The notes under the pieces were generated by a model. It saw only the letters and a program-made list of their open reading frames with translations, was not told the origin of the DNA and made no database searches. This document shows, piece after piece, positions 44,050 through 53,891 of a DNA stretch of 64,000 nucleotides (positions are counted from its first letter, which is position 1; every line of letters begins with the position of its first letter). This DNA comes from Gemmatimonas sp. (GTDB lineage Bacteria > Gemmatimonadota > Gemmatimonadetes > Gemmatimonadales > Gemmatimonadaceae): the NCBI GenBank assembly GCA_011390805.1, contig JAABRT010000004.1, forward strand, positions 32,718 to 96,717. Direction: 5' to 3'. A program made the position numbers and the translations under genes.

Positions 44050-45603
44050 ATGCTTGAGACGAAGCCGCCACACGACACCTTTTCGCTGCAACTGCCGCCG
44101 GACGACGCGCATTTTATCGCACTGCGCGATCTCCTGACGACGCACGGATACACAGAGGCCGCCGTATGTGCGCACGCCGGTTGTGAGACGCTCTATGATT
44201 TTACGCTCAGGCAGCACGCACGCTCAGGGGCGGTACCGATTGACCGGCCGCTGGATGTGCTGGTGCGACTGTTCATGGATTCGGAGGCGGTCGAGAATCA
44301 GCATATCGACAGGTTTCTGGGCTCGGAGGCGCGCACCCTGTTCAGCTCGCTCGGATTGCTGCAAGCTGATCCGTTGAATGCAAACGCCAGCGTGGCCACC
44401 GTATTGCTGTATCCCACGGTTGCCCTGTGGATTGTGAGTGATCGAACAATCGCGATTCGTTCAAGCACCAGTGCGCCGGCCGGCAAGCTCCGCGAGGATG
44501 CGGTGTATCCCGCACTCACGGCGTCTGTACGCGTATTTCTCAGTACGCTTCCGTTCACATTAAGCGGTGACTATCTGGAGCTCTGTTCAGGGACCGGCAT
44601 TGCGGCATTGATGGGGGCAGCGGGCGGTGCCTCCCAGGCATTGGCCGTGGACATCACCGAGCGCAGCACGCGATTTGCGCAGTTCAACGCACGCCTGAAC
44701 GGTTTGCAGAACATGACCGCAGTGTGTGGCGATTTGTGGGAGCCGGTGCGTGGGCGCACGTTCAATACAATCGTCGCACATCCGCCGTATGTACCGTCCG
44801 CACAACCGGAATACATCTACCGGGACGGGGGTGAGGACGGGGAACAGATCACGCGCGCGATCATAGCGGGCTTGCACGAACACCTCGCCATCGGTGGCGT
44901 GTTTCATTGCACGTGCATTGTCTCGTCACGCGCCGGTGAGCCAGCGCCGCAACGGGTACGGGCGATGCTGGGTGAGCATGCCAATGCGTACGATCTGATT
45001 TTTCTGCGTAACGGATCAACGCGCATTACCGAGCATTTCAGCAAGCAGATCATGTCTGCCGATGCGGCAACGTCGGCATTGGCCACAGCGCAGCTCAAAC
45101 GCTTCGGCGAGCTGGCGATTGAGTCGGTGGATTTTTGCACGATTGTACTGCGACGTCACGGTAAGGAGCGCCGCGGCTTTACCTTCTCCAGTGAGCGCAG
45201 TGCGCACACAGACTGGCCGGCGGTGGCCTGGGCGCTGCGCGTTGGCGAGGCCGCTACCGATACAAAACAGTTCGCTGCCGCGGTATTCAACTCACGCGTG
45301 CGCTTGTCACCGGGAGCGCGCCTTGATTTGTCGTATCGTGTAGGTGGTGCCGGCGAGGAACCGTGGGTTGCTGAACGCGGGCGCATTCAGGTGGACGCGC
45401 CATTTGTGAGTGTGGTTGACGTAGGCACAGGCGACGCCATGATGCTCTCCCGCTTTGATGGCACACACACGTTGCAGGAGCATATTGTCGCGCTCAAGTC
45501 GGAAGGGCTGTTACCGGCCGATGTGAACGATCACGACTTTGCGCACTCGTTTGCGCCGCTGGTGCTGGACGGTATTGTGATAAGTGATGCGTTTTCAGGG
45601 TGA
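44050..45603 (+). CDS. SAM-dependent methyltransferase
   Basis: Encodes about 517 residues. The Rossmann core (about 160-300) has motif I in YLELCSGTGIAALMGA, an acidic AVDITERS, and VAHPPYVPS in the position of the catalytic (N/D/H)PPY motif of the HemK/RsmC/RlmG group, which methylates amino groups on rRNA or protein glutamine. The N-terminal part (about 1-155) and the C-terminal 200 residues are not assigned. The target is unknown. The end overlaps the convergent gene by 9 bases. Confidence 0.8.
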   Translation: MLETKPPHDTFSLQLPPDDAHFIALRDLLTTHGYTEAAVCAHAGCETLYDFTLRQHARSGAVPIDRPLDVLVRLFMDSEAVENQHIDRFLGSEARTLFSSLGLLQADPLNANASVATVLLYPTVALWIVSDRTIAIRSSTSAPAGKLREDAVYPALTASVRVFLSTLPFTLSGDYLELCSGTGIAALMGAAGGASQALAVDITERSTRFAQFNARLNGLQNMTAVCGDLWEPVRGRTFNTIVAHPPYVPSAQPEYIYRDGGEDGEQITRAIIAGLHEHLAIGGVFHCTCIVSSRAGEPAPQRVRAMLGEHANAYDLIFLRNGSTRITEHFSKQIMSADAATSALATAQLKRFGELAIESVDFCTIVLRRHGKERRGFTFSSERSAHTDWPAVAWALRVGEAATDTKQFAAAVFNSRVRLSPGARLDLSYRVGGAGEEPWVAERGRIQVDAPFVSVVDVGTGDAMMLSRFDGTHTLQEHIVALKSEGLLPADVNDHDFAHSFAPLVLDGIVISDAFSG

Positions 45604-46299
45604 GAGCGTGGGCTGCACCGCTGACTGATTGAGTGAATGCGCCGCGACGGACTCCATTTGTGCGGCGCGCTCACGGGCCCACCTGGGAAGGCCGATGTAC
45701 GCCGAGGCCAACACTGCGACGCCTGCCAACGCCGCTACAGCGGCTCCAGCAATGCCCGGGGTGCCTACTACGCCCGCTCCGGTAGCCGCCATTGCAATAA
45801 GCATGGCACCGATCCCCACGTAGGTGCCTCCCAGCCAAACTCTCATGCGTGCGTCACCCTTGCGCGTGAACAGGCGCAGGCGATGTCCGGTTGCTGTCGG
45901 CTCGAGCAACGCCGTAAGGTTGCCGTTCTGCCACTGACGAAATACGCCCTCGGTAACCAGCTTGCCACGCGCGTCAAATGTCTCGCGCAGCGTGCACACC
46001 AGGCCGTTCCACTCATCGTCGGACACGGGGCGCCCAAACTCGATGGTGCGTGAAACGGACACCGGCAGTCCCAGCCAGGTACGCTGCTGCGTGGGCGCCA
46101 GATCACCACGTGTTACCGCCTGCGCCGCACGCGTGATGTGTTCAGCGGGTATCCCGACATCGCGCCCGATTTGATGCAGCTGTTCGAGAGTGAGGCCGTC
46201 AAGAACGGGCGAGCTGTCGGTACGCAGTTCCTGGGCGGAACTTGCCTGCTCAAAAATGAGCGCAATTTCACGATCGTCGAAGCATCTTGGTGCATTCAT
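45595..46299 (-). CDS. Membrane protein of unknown function
   Basis: Encodes 234 residues. A soluble N-terminal part (about 1-150: FDDREIALIFEQASSAQ, then LTLEQLHQIGRDVGIPAEHI, a helical segment seen in many proteins of this phylum) is followed by two membrane helices (about 163-205, GIGAMLIAMAA and AAVAALAGVAVLA) and a short cytosolic tail. No enzyme motif is visible. The start at 46299 is preferred because GGAG lies six bases upstream. Confidence 0.65.
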   Translation of the reverse strand: MNAPRCFDDREIALIFEQASSAQELRTDSSPVLDGLTLEQLHQIGRDVGIPAEHITRAAQAVTRGDLAPTQQRTWLGLPVSVSRTIEFGRPVSDDEWNGLVCTLRETFDARGKLVTEGVFRQWQNGNLTALLEPTATGHRLRLFTRKGDARMRVWLGGTYVGIGAMLIAMAATGAGVVGTPGIAGAAVAALAGVAVLASAYIGLPRWARERAAQMESVAAHSLNQSAVQPTLSP

Positions 46300-46452
46300 G
46301 GGTGACTCCATCGAGATCATGAGTGAATCGCGTACTGCGCGACAGGCAACGCGAGCTGTATGTTCCCTACGAGTGCGGCTGGTGGCCAGGTTTCGTTATG
46401 GCAGAAGTGCATCCAGTCGACGTATTTGTTCAACCATAGCAATCCTTTCCCC

Positions 46453-47004
46453 ATGCATTTTGCTTTTCGCTCTGGTCTGCTGTTGGCGACTGTTCTCGGT
46501 GTGGTGGCGTGTTCGTCGGGTGACGGTGAAGGTTCGGGTTCGGCCGTGGCAACGTCAGGCGCTGACGCGTGGCGCATTACGGAAACCGGCTTTGGTCCGC
46601 TGCGTGCCGGTATGACGGTGGCAGAAGCGGCCTCGGCCGTAGGCGGAGAGTTTTCCGTGGCGCCCGGCGCGCCGGCGGAGTGCAGCTACGCAGAGTGGCC
46701 TGCCGCACCGTCGGGTGTGCGCGTGATGCTGGTAAACGACACCGTGGCACGCATTGAGGTGACCGATGCCGCCGTACGAACGGAGAGTGGGGCCCGTATC
46801 GGCGACAATGAGGGGCGCATCAACTCGCTGTACGTAGGCCGGTTGCTGATGATGCCGCACAAGTACACCACCGGCAAATACATTGTGGTGACGCAGCCTG
46901 AGGATACGATGCACCGGATTGTGTTCGAGACCGATGGCCAGGCCGTGACGGAGTTCCGTTCGGGTCGTGAGCCTGAAGTGCAGTGGGTCGAGCGCTGCGG
47001 ATAA
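46453..47004 (+). CDS. Lipoprotein of unknown function
   Basis: Encodes 183 residues. Lipobox GVVACSS follows a short basic and hydrophobic start. The mature part has ITETGFGPLRAGMTVAEAASAVG, a motif of small secreted proteins annotated only as hypothetical in related bacteria, and paired cysteines (AECSYAEW and the C-terminal ERCG) that could form a disulfide. The ATG at 46453 is chosen because it directly opens the signal peptide. Confidence 0.7.
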   Translation: MHFAFRSGLLLATVLGVVACSSGDGEGSGSAVATSGADAWRITETGFGPLRAGMTVAEAASAVGGEFSVAPGAPAECSYAEWPAAPSGVRVMLVNDTVARIEVTDAAVRTESGARIGDNEGRINSLYVGRLLMMPHKYTTGKYIVVTQPEDTMHRIVFETDGQAVTEFRSGREPEVQWVERCG

Positions 47005-47090
47005 GGCCGATGTAACATGCGCGCCTACATGCCTCTCCGCTGCTCGGATACACTGAGGACCAAGTTCACACAACAACCCGTCCGCCAAAA

Positions 47091-47132
47091 CGCATCGCCC
47101 GCCGCAGCGTGAAGCTGGCGGCGGGCGATGCG
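47091..47132 (-). terminator. Strong hairpin after the BNR-repeat protein gene
   Basis: The arms CGCATCGCCCGCCGC and GCGGCGGGCGATGCG pair perfectly over 15 bases, extended inward by a bulged CAGC/GCTG pair around GTGAA. On the minus strand the stem is followed by TTTTGGCGG. It ends the minus-strand transcript 44 bases after the stop and may also act on the converging lipoprotein gene. Confidence 0.85.
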
Positions 47133-47175
47133 GACACGACTACTGCTGGGTCGTGACTCGAAAAAGCTGTGAACG

Positions 47176-50100
47176 CTAGAACATGACCGCCGTGCCGGTA
47201 AGCGCCGGTACGGTTATGGGGGCCAGTCCGAGCGCGCGCAGCCGGTCATTGAGCTTGGCCAGGTCGGTGTTGAAGAGTTCCTGCAACCGCGTGAGCTGTG
47301 TGTCGAGCTCACCGCTGAGCACAGTAAATGCTTCCTGTGCCTGCGCGGTGGGACGGTTGTCGGAGCTTTCAATCACGCCGCGCAGCGCGGCCAACTGATT
47401 GTTGAGCTTGATCGGATAGTTGAGCGGATCCTGACGCGCCTGCATGCGCACCTGATAGATCTCCCCTTCCACCGCAGCGATGTTCTGCTTGAACTGCGTG
47501 GCTTCGGTGCGCAGTGCGGCATCGTTGCTCTTGGTGAGACGGTCGTCTACCTGACCGCGCACATCACGCACCTGCAACACGCCACGGTGCGCGTCATCAA
47601 CACGCTGCGCCACCTCCGATGACAGTTTGAACTGCGCATCAAAGTCGGCCTGCGTGACGTCGGTCAGACGCGGATCGGCTACGATGTCAAACGATTCGGT
47701 GTAGCTGCTGCCGCCGGCGGCGAATCGCGCCTGGTACGTGCCCGGAGGCGCCAACGGACCCTGCGTGTTGGCCGACCACATAATGAGTCCCGGGAAGTCG
47801 CGCGGCCCCGGATAGCGCATGTCCCAGGTAAAGCGATGATGCCCGGCGGTTGTACGCAGCGCGCCACCACCGCGTCCCCCGCGACCGGTGCGGTTGCCGG
47901 CGCTGTCACGTGGAGCTGTACCATTGTACGTGCGAATCACGCGACCCTGCGCGTCGAGAATCTCGAGCTTCACGGAGTCGGCGTCTTCGCGCAGGTAATA
48001 GTCGATCTCCGGTGCAAACTGCTTGCGGCGACCGTATGACTCAGTGGTGCGCGAAAGCGTGCGCACCGTGGTGGCCGGCTCGAACAGGTGCGCATCACGC
48101 TGCGCGACTTCAGCCGCCGCTTCGCGAAGCGGCGTGATGTTATCGAGCACCCAGTACGACCGGCCGTGCGTGGCGATGATGATGTCATCGTTCTTGAGCA
48201 CAAGGCCCGGTACCTGAACCGTAGGCAGGTTGAGCTGCAATGACTGCCAGTTCAATCCGTCATCGAACGACACCATCACACCCATTTCGGTACCGGCGTA
48301 CAGCAAGCCCGGACGCTTGAGGTCTTCGCGCACCGAGCGCACGTAGTGTCCGGCCGGAATACCGTTGGTGATCTTTGTCCACGTCTTGCCGTAGTCGTTG
48401 GTGCGATACACGTACGGCGCCACATCCTGCGAGCGGTAACGCACGGCCGCCACGTAGGCTTTGCCCGGTGTGTGCGGCGACACGTCGATTTCGTGCACTC
48501 GGCTGAACTTGGGCAAGCCCATGGGCGTCACATCAGTCCACGACGCTCCATCGTTGCGCGTCATGTGCACCTTGCCGTCGTCACTGCCAACCCACAGCTC
48601 ACCGGCGGCATGCGATGATTCCGTAATGCGCCACACCGTGCCGTAGTACTCCACGCTGGTCTGGTCGCGCGTGATGTCGCCGCCCGACGGACCGAGCGTT
48701 GCAGGATCGGCGTAGGTGAGATCACCACTGATGCGCTTCCAGCTCTCACCACCGTTATCTGAACGCCACACGTGCTGCGAACCCACGTACACCACTTTCG
48801 TGTCATGCTGCGACGCGGTGATGGGGTGGTTCCACTGGAAGCGTTCCTTGATGTCGATGGCCGAGTTGCCCATCGGGTTAACCGGCCACACGTTCACTGC
48901 GCGCTGCTGTCCCGTGACGCGCGACATGAAGCTCATGGAGCCGCCGTAACAGGCGGCGTAGAACAGGTTCACGTCACCCGGATGCGGTGTGACCGGACCG
49001 GTTTCACAACCGCCCGGTGCATACATGTAGCTGCCGTCGCCGTCCATGGGCACGCAGGCGGTGCTGTTGTCCTGCTGTCCGCCGCAAATCTGATACGGGA
49101 AGTGATTCGTCACGCGCACATCGTACATCTGCGCCGTGGGGAACTGCTGCTGTGTCCACGATGAGCCGGCATTCCAGCTTACGTTGGCGCCGCCGTCGTT
49201 GGACTGAATCATGCGATCCGGATTATCGCGTGCAATCCAGAGATCATGATTGTCACCGTGCGGTACGCCGATGGTCTGCCATGTTTTGCCACCGTCACGC
49301 GAACGATGGAACTGCACGTTGAGCACGTACACCGTTTCCTTATCCTTGGGATCGGCCACGATGCGCGTGTAGTAGAACGCACGCTGACGCAGGTTGCGAT
49401 CGTCACTCACCTGCGTGAACGTTGCGCCTGCGTCGTTACTCACGAATACGCCGCCTGAATCGGCTTCGACAATGGCGTATACACGATTTGCATCAGCACC
49501 GCTCACACTCACACCTACCTTGCCCCACGTGCCCTTGGGCAAGCCGGCGTTTCGCGTGAGTTCTGTCCACGTGCTGCCACCGTCGGTGCTCTTGAACAGT
49601 CCTGACCCCGGACCACCCGACGAAAGCATCCACTCCTTGCGATACGCCTCCCACAGTCCCGCGTAGAGCGTGTTGCTGTTGGATGGATCAAAGTAGAGAT
49701 CCACGGCGCCGGTCTTGTTGTCGCGGTGCAGCACACGCTCCCATGACGTGCCGCCATTGGTTGTGCGATACACACCGCGCTCGTTGCTTGGACCGTACGG
49801 ATCACCGAGTGCGGCGACAAACACACGGTCACAGTTGGCCGGATCGATGCGAATGCGACCGATCATCTGCTGGCCAGTGGCGGATTCAAGTCCAGCGTGC
49901 GTCCACGTCTTTCCTGCATCGGTTGACTTGTACACGCCGTCGCCGGGAATCACATTGCCGCGGAACTGCACTTCGCCCATGCCCGCCCACACGATATCGG
50001 GGTTGGCTTCACACTGTGCGATGGCGCCCACCGACGATGTCTTGAACTGTCCGTCGCCAATGGGATTCCACGTGGAGCCGGCGTCGGTGGTTTTCCAGAC

Positions 50101-50364
50101 ACCGCCGCCGGTGGCGCCAAAGTAGTACTCAAGCGGTCTGGCCACGGTGCCGGTCACGCTGATTGAGCGTCCGCCACGATTGGGACCGACATTGCGCCAT
50201 TCGAGACTGCCGAAGAGAGAAGGCGGAACTTCCGCAGCGGCTGTGAAGGGAGCGCCCGCTGTGCTTCGGGCTGGGCTTTGCGCGTGAGCCGCCGGAGCGG
50301 CGATCAGAGCGAGCAGGGCTGTGGAAGCCCAAACGCGCGCACGGAATGGAGCTGAACTGGACAT
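47176..50364 (-). CDS. Secreted BNR/sortilin-like repeat protein
   Basis: Encodes 1062 residues from the ATG at 50364, which opens a signal peptide (APAAHAQ cleavage). The first 700 residues hold many BNR/Asp-box-like blades (STDGGSTWTEL, KSTDAGKTWTHAG, SNDAGATFTQVSDD, RSRDGGKTWQTIG), as in the VPS10/sortilin and exo-sialidase-like families that databases often name glycosyl hydrolases. The C-terminal part (about 840-1060) is a beta domain followed by helices typical of this family. Glycosidase activity is unproven. The ATG at 50415 is a possible longer start. Confidence 0.85.
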   Translation of the reverse strand: MSSSAPFRARVWASTALLALIAAPAAHAQSPARSTAGAPFTAAAEVPPSLFGSLEWRNVGPNRGGRSISVTGTVARPLEYYFGATGGGVWKTTDAGSTWNPIGDGQFKTSSVGAIAQCEANPDIVWAGMGEVQFRGNVIPGDGVYKSTDAGKTWTHAGLESATGQQMIGRIRIDPANCDRVFVAALGDPYGPSNERGVYRTTNGGTSWERVLHRDNKTGAVDLYFDPSNSNTLYAGLWEAYRKEWMLSSGGPGSGLFKSTDGGSTWTELTRNAGLPKGTWGKVGVSVSGADANRVYAIVEADSGGVFVSNDAGATFTQVSDDRNLRQRAFYYTRIVADPKDKETVYVLNVQFHRSRDGGKTWQTIGVPHGDNHDLWIARDNPDRMIQSNDGGANVSWNAGSSWTQQQFPTAQMYDVRVTNHFPYQICGGQQDNSTACVPMDGDGSYMYAPGGCETGPVTPHPGDVNLFYAACYGGSMSFMSRVTGQQRAVNVWPVNPMGNSAIDIKERFQWNHPITASQHDTKVVYVGSQHVWRSDNGGESWKRISGDLTYADPATLGPSGGDITRDQTSVEYYGTVWRITESSHAAGELWVGSDDGKVHMTRNDGASWTDVTPMGLPKFSRVHEIDVSPHTPGKAYVAAVRYRSQDVAPYVYRTNDYGKTWTKITNGIPAGHYVRSVREDLKRPGLLYAGTEMGVMVSFDDGLNWQSLQLNLPTVQVPGLVLKNDDIIIATHGRSYWVLDNITPLREAAAEVAQRDAHLFEPATTVRTLSRTTESYGRRKQFAPEIDYYLREDADSVKLEILDAQGRVIRTYNGTAPRDSAGNRTGRGGRGGGALRTTAGHHRFTWDMRYPGPRDFPGLIMWSANTQGPLAPPGTYQARFAAGGSSYTESFDIVADPRLTDVTQADFDAQFKLSSEVAQRVDDAHRGVLQVRDVRGQVDDRLTKSNDAALRTEATQFKQNIAAVEGEIYQVRMQARQDPLNYPIKLNNQLAALRGVIESSDNRPTAQAQEAFTVLSGELDTQLTRLQELFNTDLAKLNDRLRALGLAPITVPALTGTAVMF

Positions 50365-50508
50365 GGCAAGGGCCGAGAGGAGGGACGAAGGTCGGCAGGA
50401 ATGGGACAGGACCATTCTGGAAGCTGACGGAACGACCGATTGAGGGGCAAGTGCTTTGCCCTCCGTTTTTCTACGATGCGTGTAGCCGATCTGCTGTGAA
50501 GCGCTAAT

Positions 50509-52071
50509 TCAGCGCAACACCGGGGCGCGTCTGTGCCTGGTGGCCTGCTCGTAGTCGTACGCCAGCGCGATGAGCCGGCCTTCGCTCCAGGCGCGACCAA
50601 AAAACGAAATACCGGCCGGCAGTGTGTTGTCACGCGTGTAGCCCATGGGCACCGTAATTGACGGGAAGCCCGTGGACGGCGAAAAGAGCTGACTGTTGTC
50701 GCCGTGCGGTGTGTTGAGATCACCAATGAGACGCGGTGGGTTGCTCCAGGTGGGGTACACAAGCGCCTGCAACTGCAGCGAGTCCATCATCTGTTGCACC
50801 GCGACCCGCAACGCGGCGCGCACGGCTTCGCGGCTGGCACAGCCGGCGCTCTGCCCGGGTGCTTCGGTGGCGGCACTGGCTTCGCGCAAACGCAGCTCCA
50901 CGGTAGGATGAAAGCGACGGCTGCGTACGATTGCATCAAGCGATTTGACCGGTGCATTGGGTGCACGCTCGGCGAGATAACGCTCGAGATCGAACTTGAA
51001 GCGATTGCAGCCGCCGCGTTGCTGACGCAGGATGGCTTGCAGCGAGTCTACCCGTGCGTCGCTCACAATGATTGCACCCTGTGCGCGCATGTCGCTCAGC
51101 GCGCGCTCGAACAGCTCATTTACTTCGCGGTCGAGCGTTTCGCGCTCATACGCCTGGCGCAACACGCCGATGCGGGCGCCGCGCAGCGCACCGCGTACGA
51201 GCGACGCGGCATAGCTGCTGTCACGCCGGCTGTCGGCTGGTGCGGTCACGCTGTCGGCGGGATCGCTGTGTGCGATGACGTCAAACACCGCTACTGCATC
51301 GGCAAGCGTGCGCGTCATCGGACCGGCAATATCGGCCGAGAAGTTGAGCGGGATCACACCGGCGCGCGATGTGAGCCCCATGGTGGAGCGAATGCCTATC
51401 AGTGCCTGATGCGCACTCGGTCCGCGAATCGAGTTCCCGGTGTCAGTGCCAAGTCCGACCGCAGCAAAGTTGGCCGCGATTGCTGCCGCCGTGCCGCCGC
51501 TGGAGCCTGCGGTGACCCGATTGAGCGCGTACGGATTTCTTGTGTATCCGGGAAGAATGGAACTGACTGTCTCATACGGCGTGAACGCCCATTCGGCGAG
51601 ATTCGACTTGGCGAGTATGAGCGCGCCTGCACTTCTGACTTGTCGCACCATCGTGGCGTCTTGCGCAGGCTGCCAGCCTTCGAGTGCCAGTGAGCCGCCG
51701 GTTGTTGGCAGGTCCATGGTTTCGAAGTTGTCTTTCACAATCACTGGAATGCAGTGCAGCGCACCCTGCGACGTACCGGAGGCCCACACCCGGTCGAGTG
51801 AATCGGCGAGCGCCAACGCGCGCGGATTCACGACGATAATGGAGTTGATGGACGGCCCCTGTTTGTCCATGGACTCAATGCGATCGAGGTACGCCTGCGT
51901 GAGCGCGCGACAGGTGAGTGACTGCGTGCGAAACGCGTCGTGAATCTGTGCGATGGTTGTCTCTTCTACGGCAAACGGCGCGGCTTGCGCGAACAGTGCG
52001 GGCGCGGAGACAGTTGCCGTTGCGAGCGCGAGCACCGCCGCGCGCCATGTGGGAATGGTGTGTGAAGGCAT
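50509..52071 (-). CDS. Secreted amidase (amidase signature family)
   Basis: Encodes 520 residues with a signal peptide (ending PALFAQ). The Ser-cisSer-Lys triad is in VIVKDNF (Lys), TAGSSGG (cis-Ser) and GTDTGNSIRGPSA (nucleophilic Ser). The enzyme hydrolyses an amide bond; export argues for a peptide or amidated substrate. The insert around residues 330-370 (RQQRGGCNRFKFDLERYL) is typical of the secreted branch. It is 17 bases upstream of the renalase-like gene end, on the same strand. Confidence 0.88.
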   Translation of the reverse strand: MPSHTIPTWRAAVLALATATVSAPALFAQAAPFAVEETTIAQIHDAFRTQSLTCRALTQAYLDRIESMDKQGPSINSIIVVNPRALALADSLDRVWASGTSQGALHCIPVIVKDNFETMDLPTTGGSLALEGWQPAQDATMVRQVRSAGALILAKSNLAEWAFTPYETVSSILPGYTRNPYALNRVTAGSSGGTAAAIAANFAAVGLGTDTGNSIRGPSAHQALIGIRSTMGLTSRAGVIPLNFSADIAGPMTRTLADAVAVFDVIAHSDPADSVTAPADSRRDSSYAASLVRGALRGARIGVLRQAYERETLDREVNELFERALSDMRAQGAIIVSDARVDSLQAILRQQRGGCNRFKFDLERYLAERAPNAPVKSLDAIVRSRRFHPTVELRLREASAATEAPGQSAGCASREAVRAALRVAVQQMMDSLQLQALVYPTWSNPPRLIGDLNTPHGDNSQLFSPSTGFPSITVPMGYTRDNTLPAGISFFGRAWSEGRLIALAYDYEQATRHRRAPVLR

Positions 52072-52088
52072 GGCGCAAACATACAGCT

Positions 52089-53168
52089 TCAGCCGCGCAG
52101 CACGAGCTCCGCGGCCGCCATACCACTCAGCAGTGCGCCTTCAACCCGGCCACCAACACACCAATCGCCCGCCGCCGCAAGTCCGCAATCGGCATCGTAC
52201 ACCGCCTCACGGGCTGCGTCGGGGGCCGCATCGGGTGCCGCGTCGGGTGCCGCGTCGGGGGCTGCATCGGGCGCCGCGTCGGCCGATGCAGTGCGCGCAC
52301 TGCTGCCTGGCTCCGCCTTGGCGTTGTGCTGCGGAATCGCGTAGCGCCAGCGGTGCGCAACCGCCTGTTGTATGGGAAGCTGCTGCTGCACCAACTCCGC
52401 GAATGCCTGCGTCATGAGTGGCGCCAGCTCCGACGGCTCACGTTCAAGATGCGTCGCGCTCCACGTTGGCGTGGCGTGCAGTACCCAGCACTCGGCTACG
52501 GTGCGTCCGGGCTTGCTGTTGTTGCGTGCCACCCACGACAACGCGTCATCATCGTTCACAAATGCGGCATCCCACTGCACCGCCAGTCGGCGATCCAATA
52601 CAAGCATGGTGGCAATGCAGGGCTGCATGTGCACGGCCGCCGCGCGCGCTGCCACCGCCGGCGAGTGTGGCGCTACCAATGTCAGCGTTTGCGGTGCGGG
52701 TAGCGTGACCACCACCCGGTCAAAGGCTCCGAACGCATCACCGGAACCACTAACAAGGCGCCAGCGGTCGTTGCTGCGCTCGAGCGACGTCACGGTAACA
52801 CCGTATTTCACCGGTAGCGTGCCGGCCAGGTGCACACCCAGCGAGCGCATACCGGGAACCGCCACCCATCGTGGCTGACTGTCTGTCTTCACACTCCACA
52901 CACCACCGTCGCGCGCTGCGATGCTCGCCGACCACGGCGCAATCAGCCCCTGATCACGCCATTGATACATGAAGGGAGCAAGTCTTGCATCACGATGCGT
53001 GAAGTATTGAGCACCGTGGTCAAACGTAGTCTCATCATTGTATCGCGTTGCGCATCGACCGCCCGGCGCGCGCGATTTTTCAAACACGGAAACAGAATGG
53101 CCGCGCTCTACAAGCGAGTGCGCGGCCATCAGTCCCGATAATCCGGCTCCAACAACTGCAACGTGCAC
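52089..53168 (-). CDS. Renalase-like FAD-dependent oxidoreductase
   Basis: Encodes about 359 residues. The FAD motif VAVVGAGLSGLMAAHSL opens the protein and the GDWCVGGRVEGALLSG motif near the end binds FAD, as in bacterial renalase-like amine oxidases. Between these, after RYAIPQHNAKA, lies a (DAAP)n insertion from a 12-bp repeat. The start is likely the GTG at 53168, with GGGGAG six bases upstream; a longer in-frame start at 53225 would overlap the DUF2911 gene. Substrate unknown; bacterial renalases oxidise altered dihydronicotinamides. Confidence 0.78.
   Translation of the reverse strand: MHVAVVGAGLSGLMAAHSLVERGHSVSVFEKSRAPGGRCATRYNDETTFDHGAQYFTHRDARLAPFMYQWRDQGLIAPWSASIAARDGGVWSVKTDSQPRWVAVPGMRSLGVHLAGTLPVKYGVTVTSLERSNDRWRLVSGSGDAFGAFDRVVVTLPAPQTLTLVAPHSPAVAARAAAVHMQPCIATMLVLDRRLAVQWDAAFVNDDDALSWVARNNSKPGRTVAECWVLHATPTWSATHLEREPSELAPLMTQAFAELVQQQLPIQQAVAHRWRYAIPQHNAKAEPGSSARTASADAAPDAAPDAAPDAAPDAAPDAAREAVYDADCGLAAAGDWCVGGRVEGALLSGMAAAELVLRG
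52213..52284. repeat. 12-bp coding microsatellite, six imperfect units
   Basis: Six units of the type GC(C/T)GC(A/G)TCGGG(N) follow each other, encoding about six Asp-Ala-Ala-Pro repeats in the renalase-like protein. The units differ mainly at degenerate positions, so the peptide is kept. The unit length equals that of the repeat at 16613-16660. Confidence 0.9.
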
Positions 53169-53182
53169 CGCGGCTCCCCGGG

Positions 53183-53773
53183 TTAGCGTACTTCCCAATC
53201 GGTGTTGAGGTGTACCGTGCCCCACGAAATGTGCAGTACACCGCGCTGTACGCCCGGGATGGTGGCCGGCACCAGTGCGATGCTCAGGCTTTCCACCGGA
53301 TCGCTGAGCGGGCTGGCGCGCAACGGAATGCGTGCAAAGTCCTTGGACGCATCGTAGTTCATGGCCATGACCATCGGGGCGCCCGACGTTTCCTGCTGCA
53401 GAATGAGCGTCCAGCCGGATGTTTCGGGCAGCGCCGACATGATGTAGCGACCCTTGGGAACTTGTTTGTCGCCGATCATCATGTCCACGTCGGTGGTGAG
53501 CAGCGTGGCTTCATTGGCGCCCAAACGCCACACGGTGCCCATGGGTACAAGATCGCCGGTAAGCAGCGTGCGACCGCGCAGGTGTGGCTGGCCGTAGTTG
53601 ATTGTGATGAGCGCCGGCTTGCCGGCCGCCCGCTGGGCTGCGGTGTCGGTAAGTGCCAGTGAGACTTCGGCAGTGGCGCGTGTGCTCGGCGCGGCACGGT
53701 ACGTAGCGGACTGGGCTGCCAGGGGCGCTGTCGCGAACAACAGCATTGCTGCAGCAGGAATTATCGTGCGCAT
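53183..53773 (-). CDS. Secreted DUF2911 protein
   Basis: Encodes 196 residues after a signal peptide (cleavage near PLAAQS). The DUF2911 pattern is clear: ITINYGQPHLRGRTL, PMGTVWRLGANEATLLTTD, the GRYIMSALPE stretch and a final ISWGTVHLNTDWEV strand. The family occurs in Bacteroidetes and Gemmatimonadota and has no known function. It precedes the renalase-like gene on the same strand by 14 bases. Confidence 0.9.
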   Translation of the reverse strand: MRTIIPAAAMLLFATAPLAAQSATYRAAPSTRATAEVSLALTDTAAQRAAGKPALITINYGQPHLRGRTLLTGDLVPMGTVWRLGANEATLLTTDVDMMIGDKQVPKGRYIMSALPETSGWTLILQQETSGAPMVMAMNYDASKDFARIPLRASPLSDPVESLSIALVPATIPGVQRGVLHISWGTVHLNTDWEVR

Positions 53774-53891
53774 GAGAAATGGTCAGTTCAGGGAAGACTG
53801 CTTTTGTGTGTGTGCGAAGAATGTGAACCCCGCGCGCGGCAGGCAAGCGGCCGCTTCTTCCGGCCAGCCGATCAGGCCGCATATTCCGTGT

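Noticed and set aside
47176..50364. Glycoside hydrolase
   Set aside because: BNR/Asp-box blades alone do not show glycosidase activity, and no catalytic residues of a known family are recognised.
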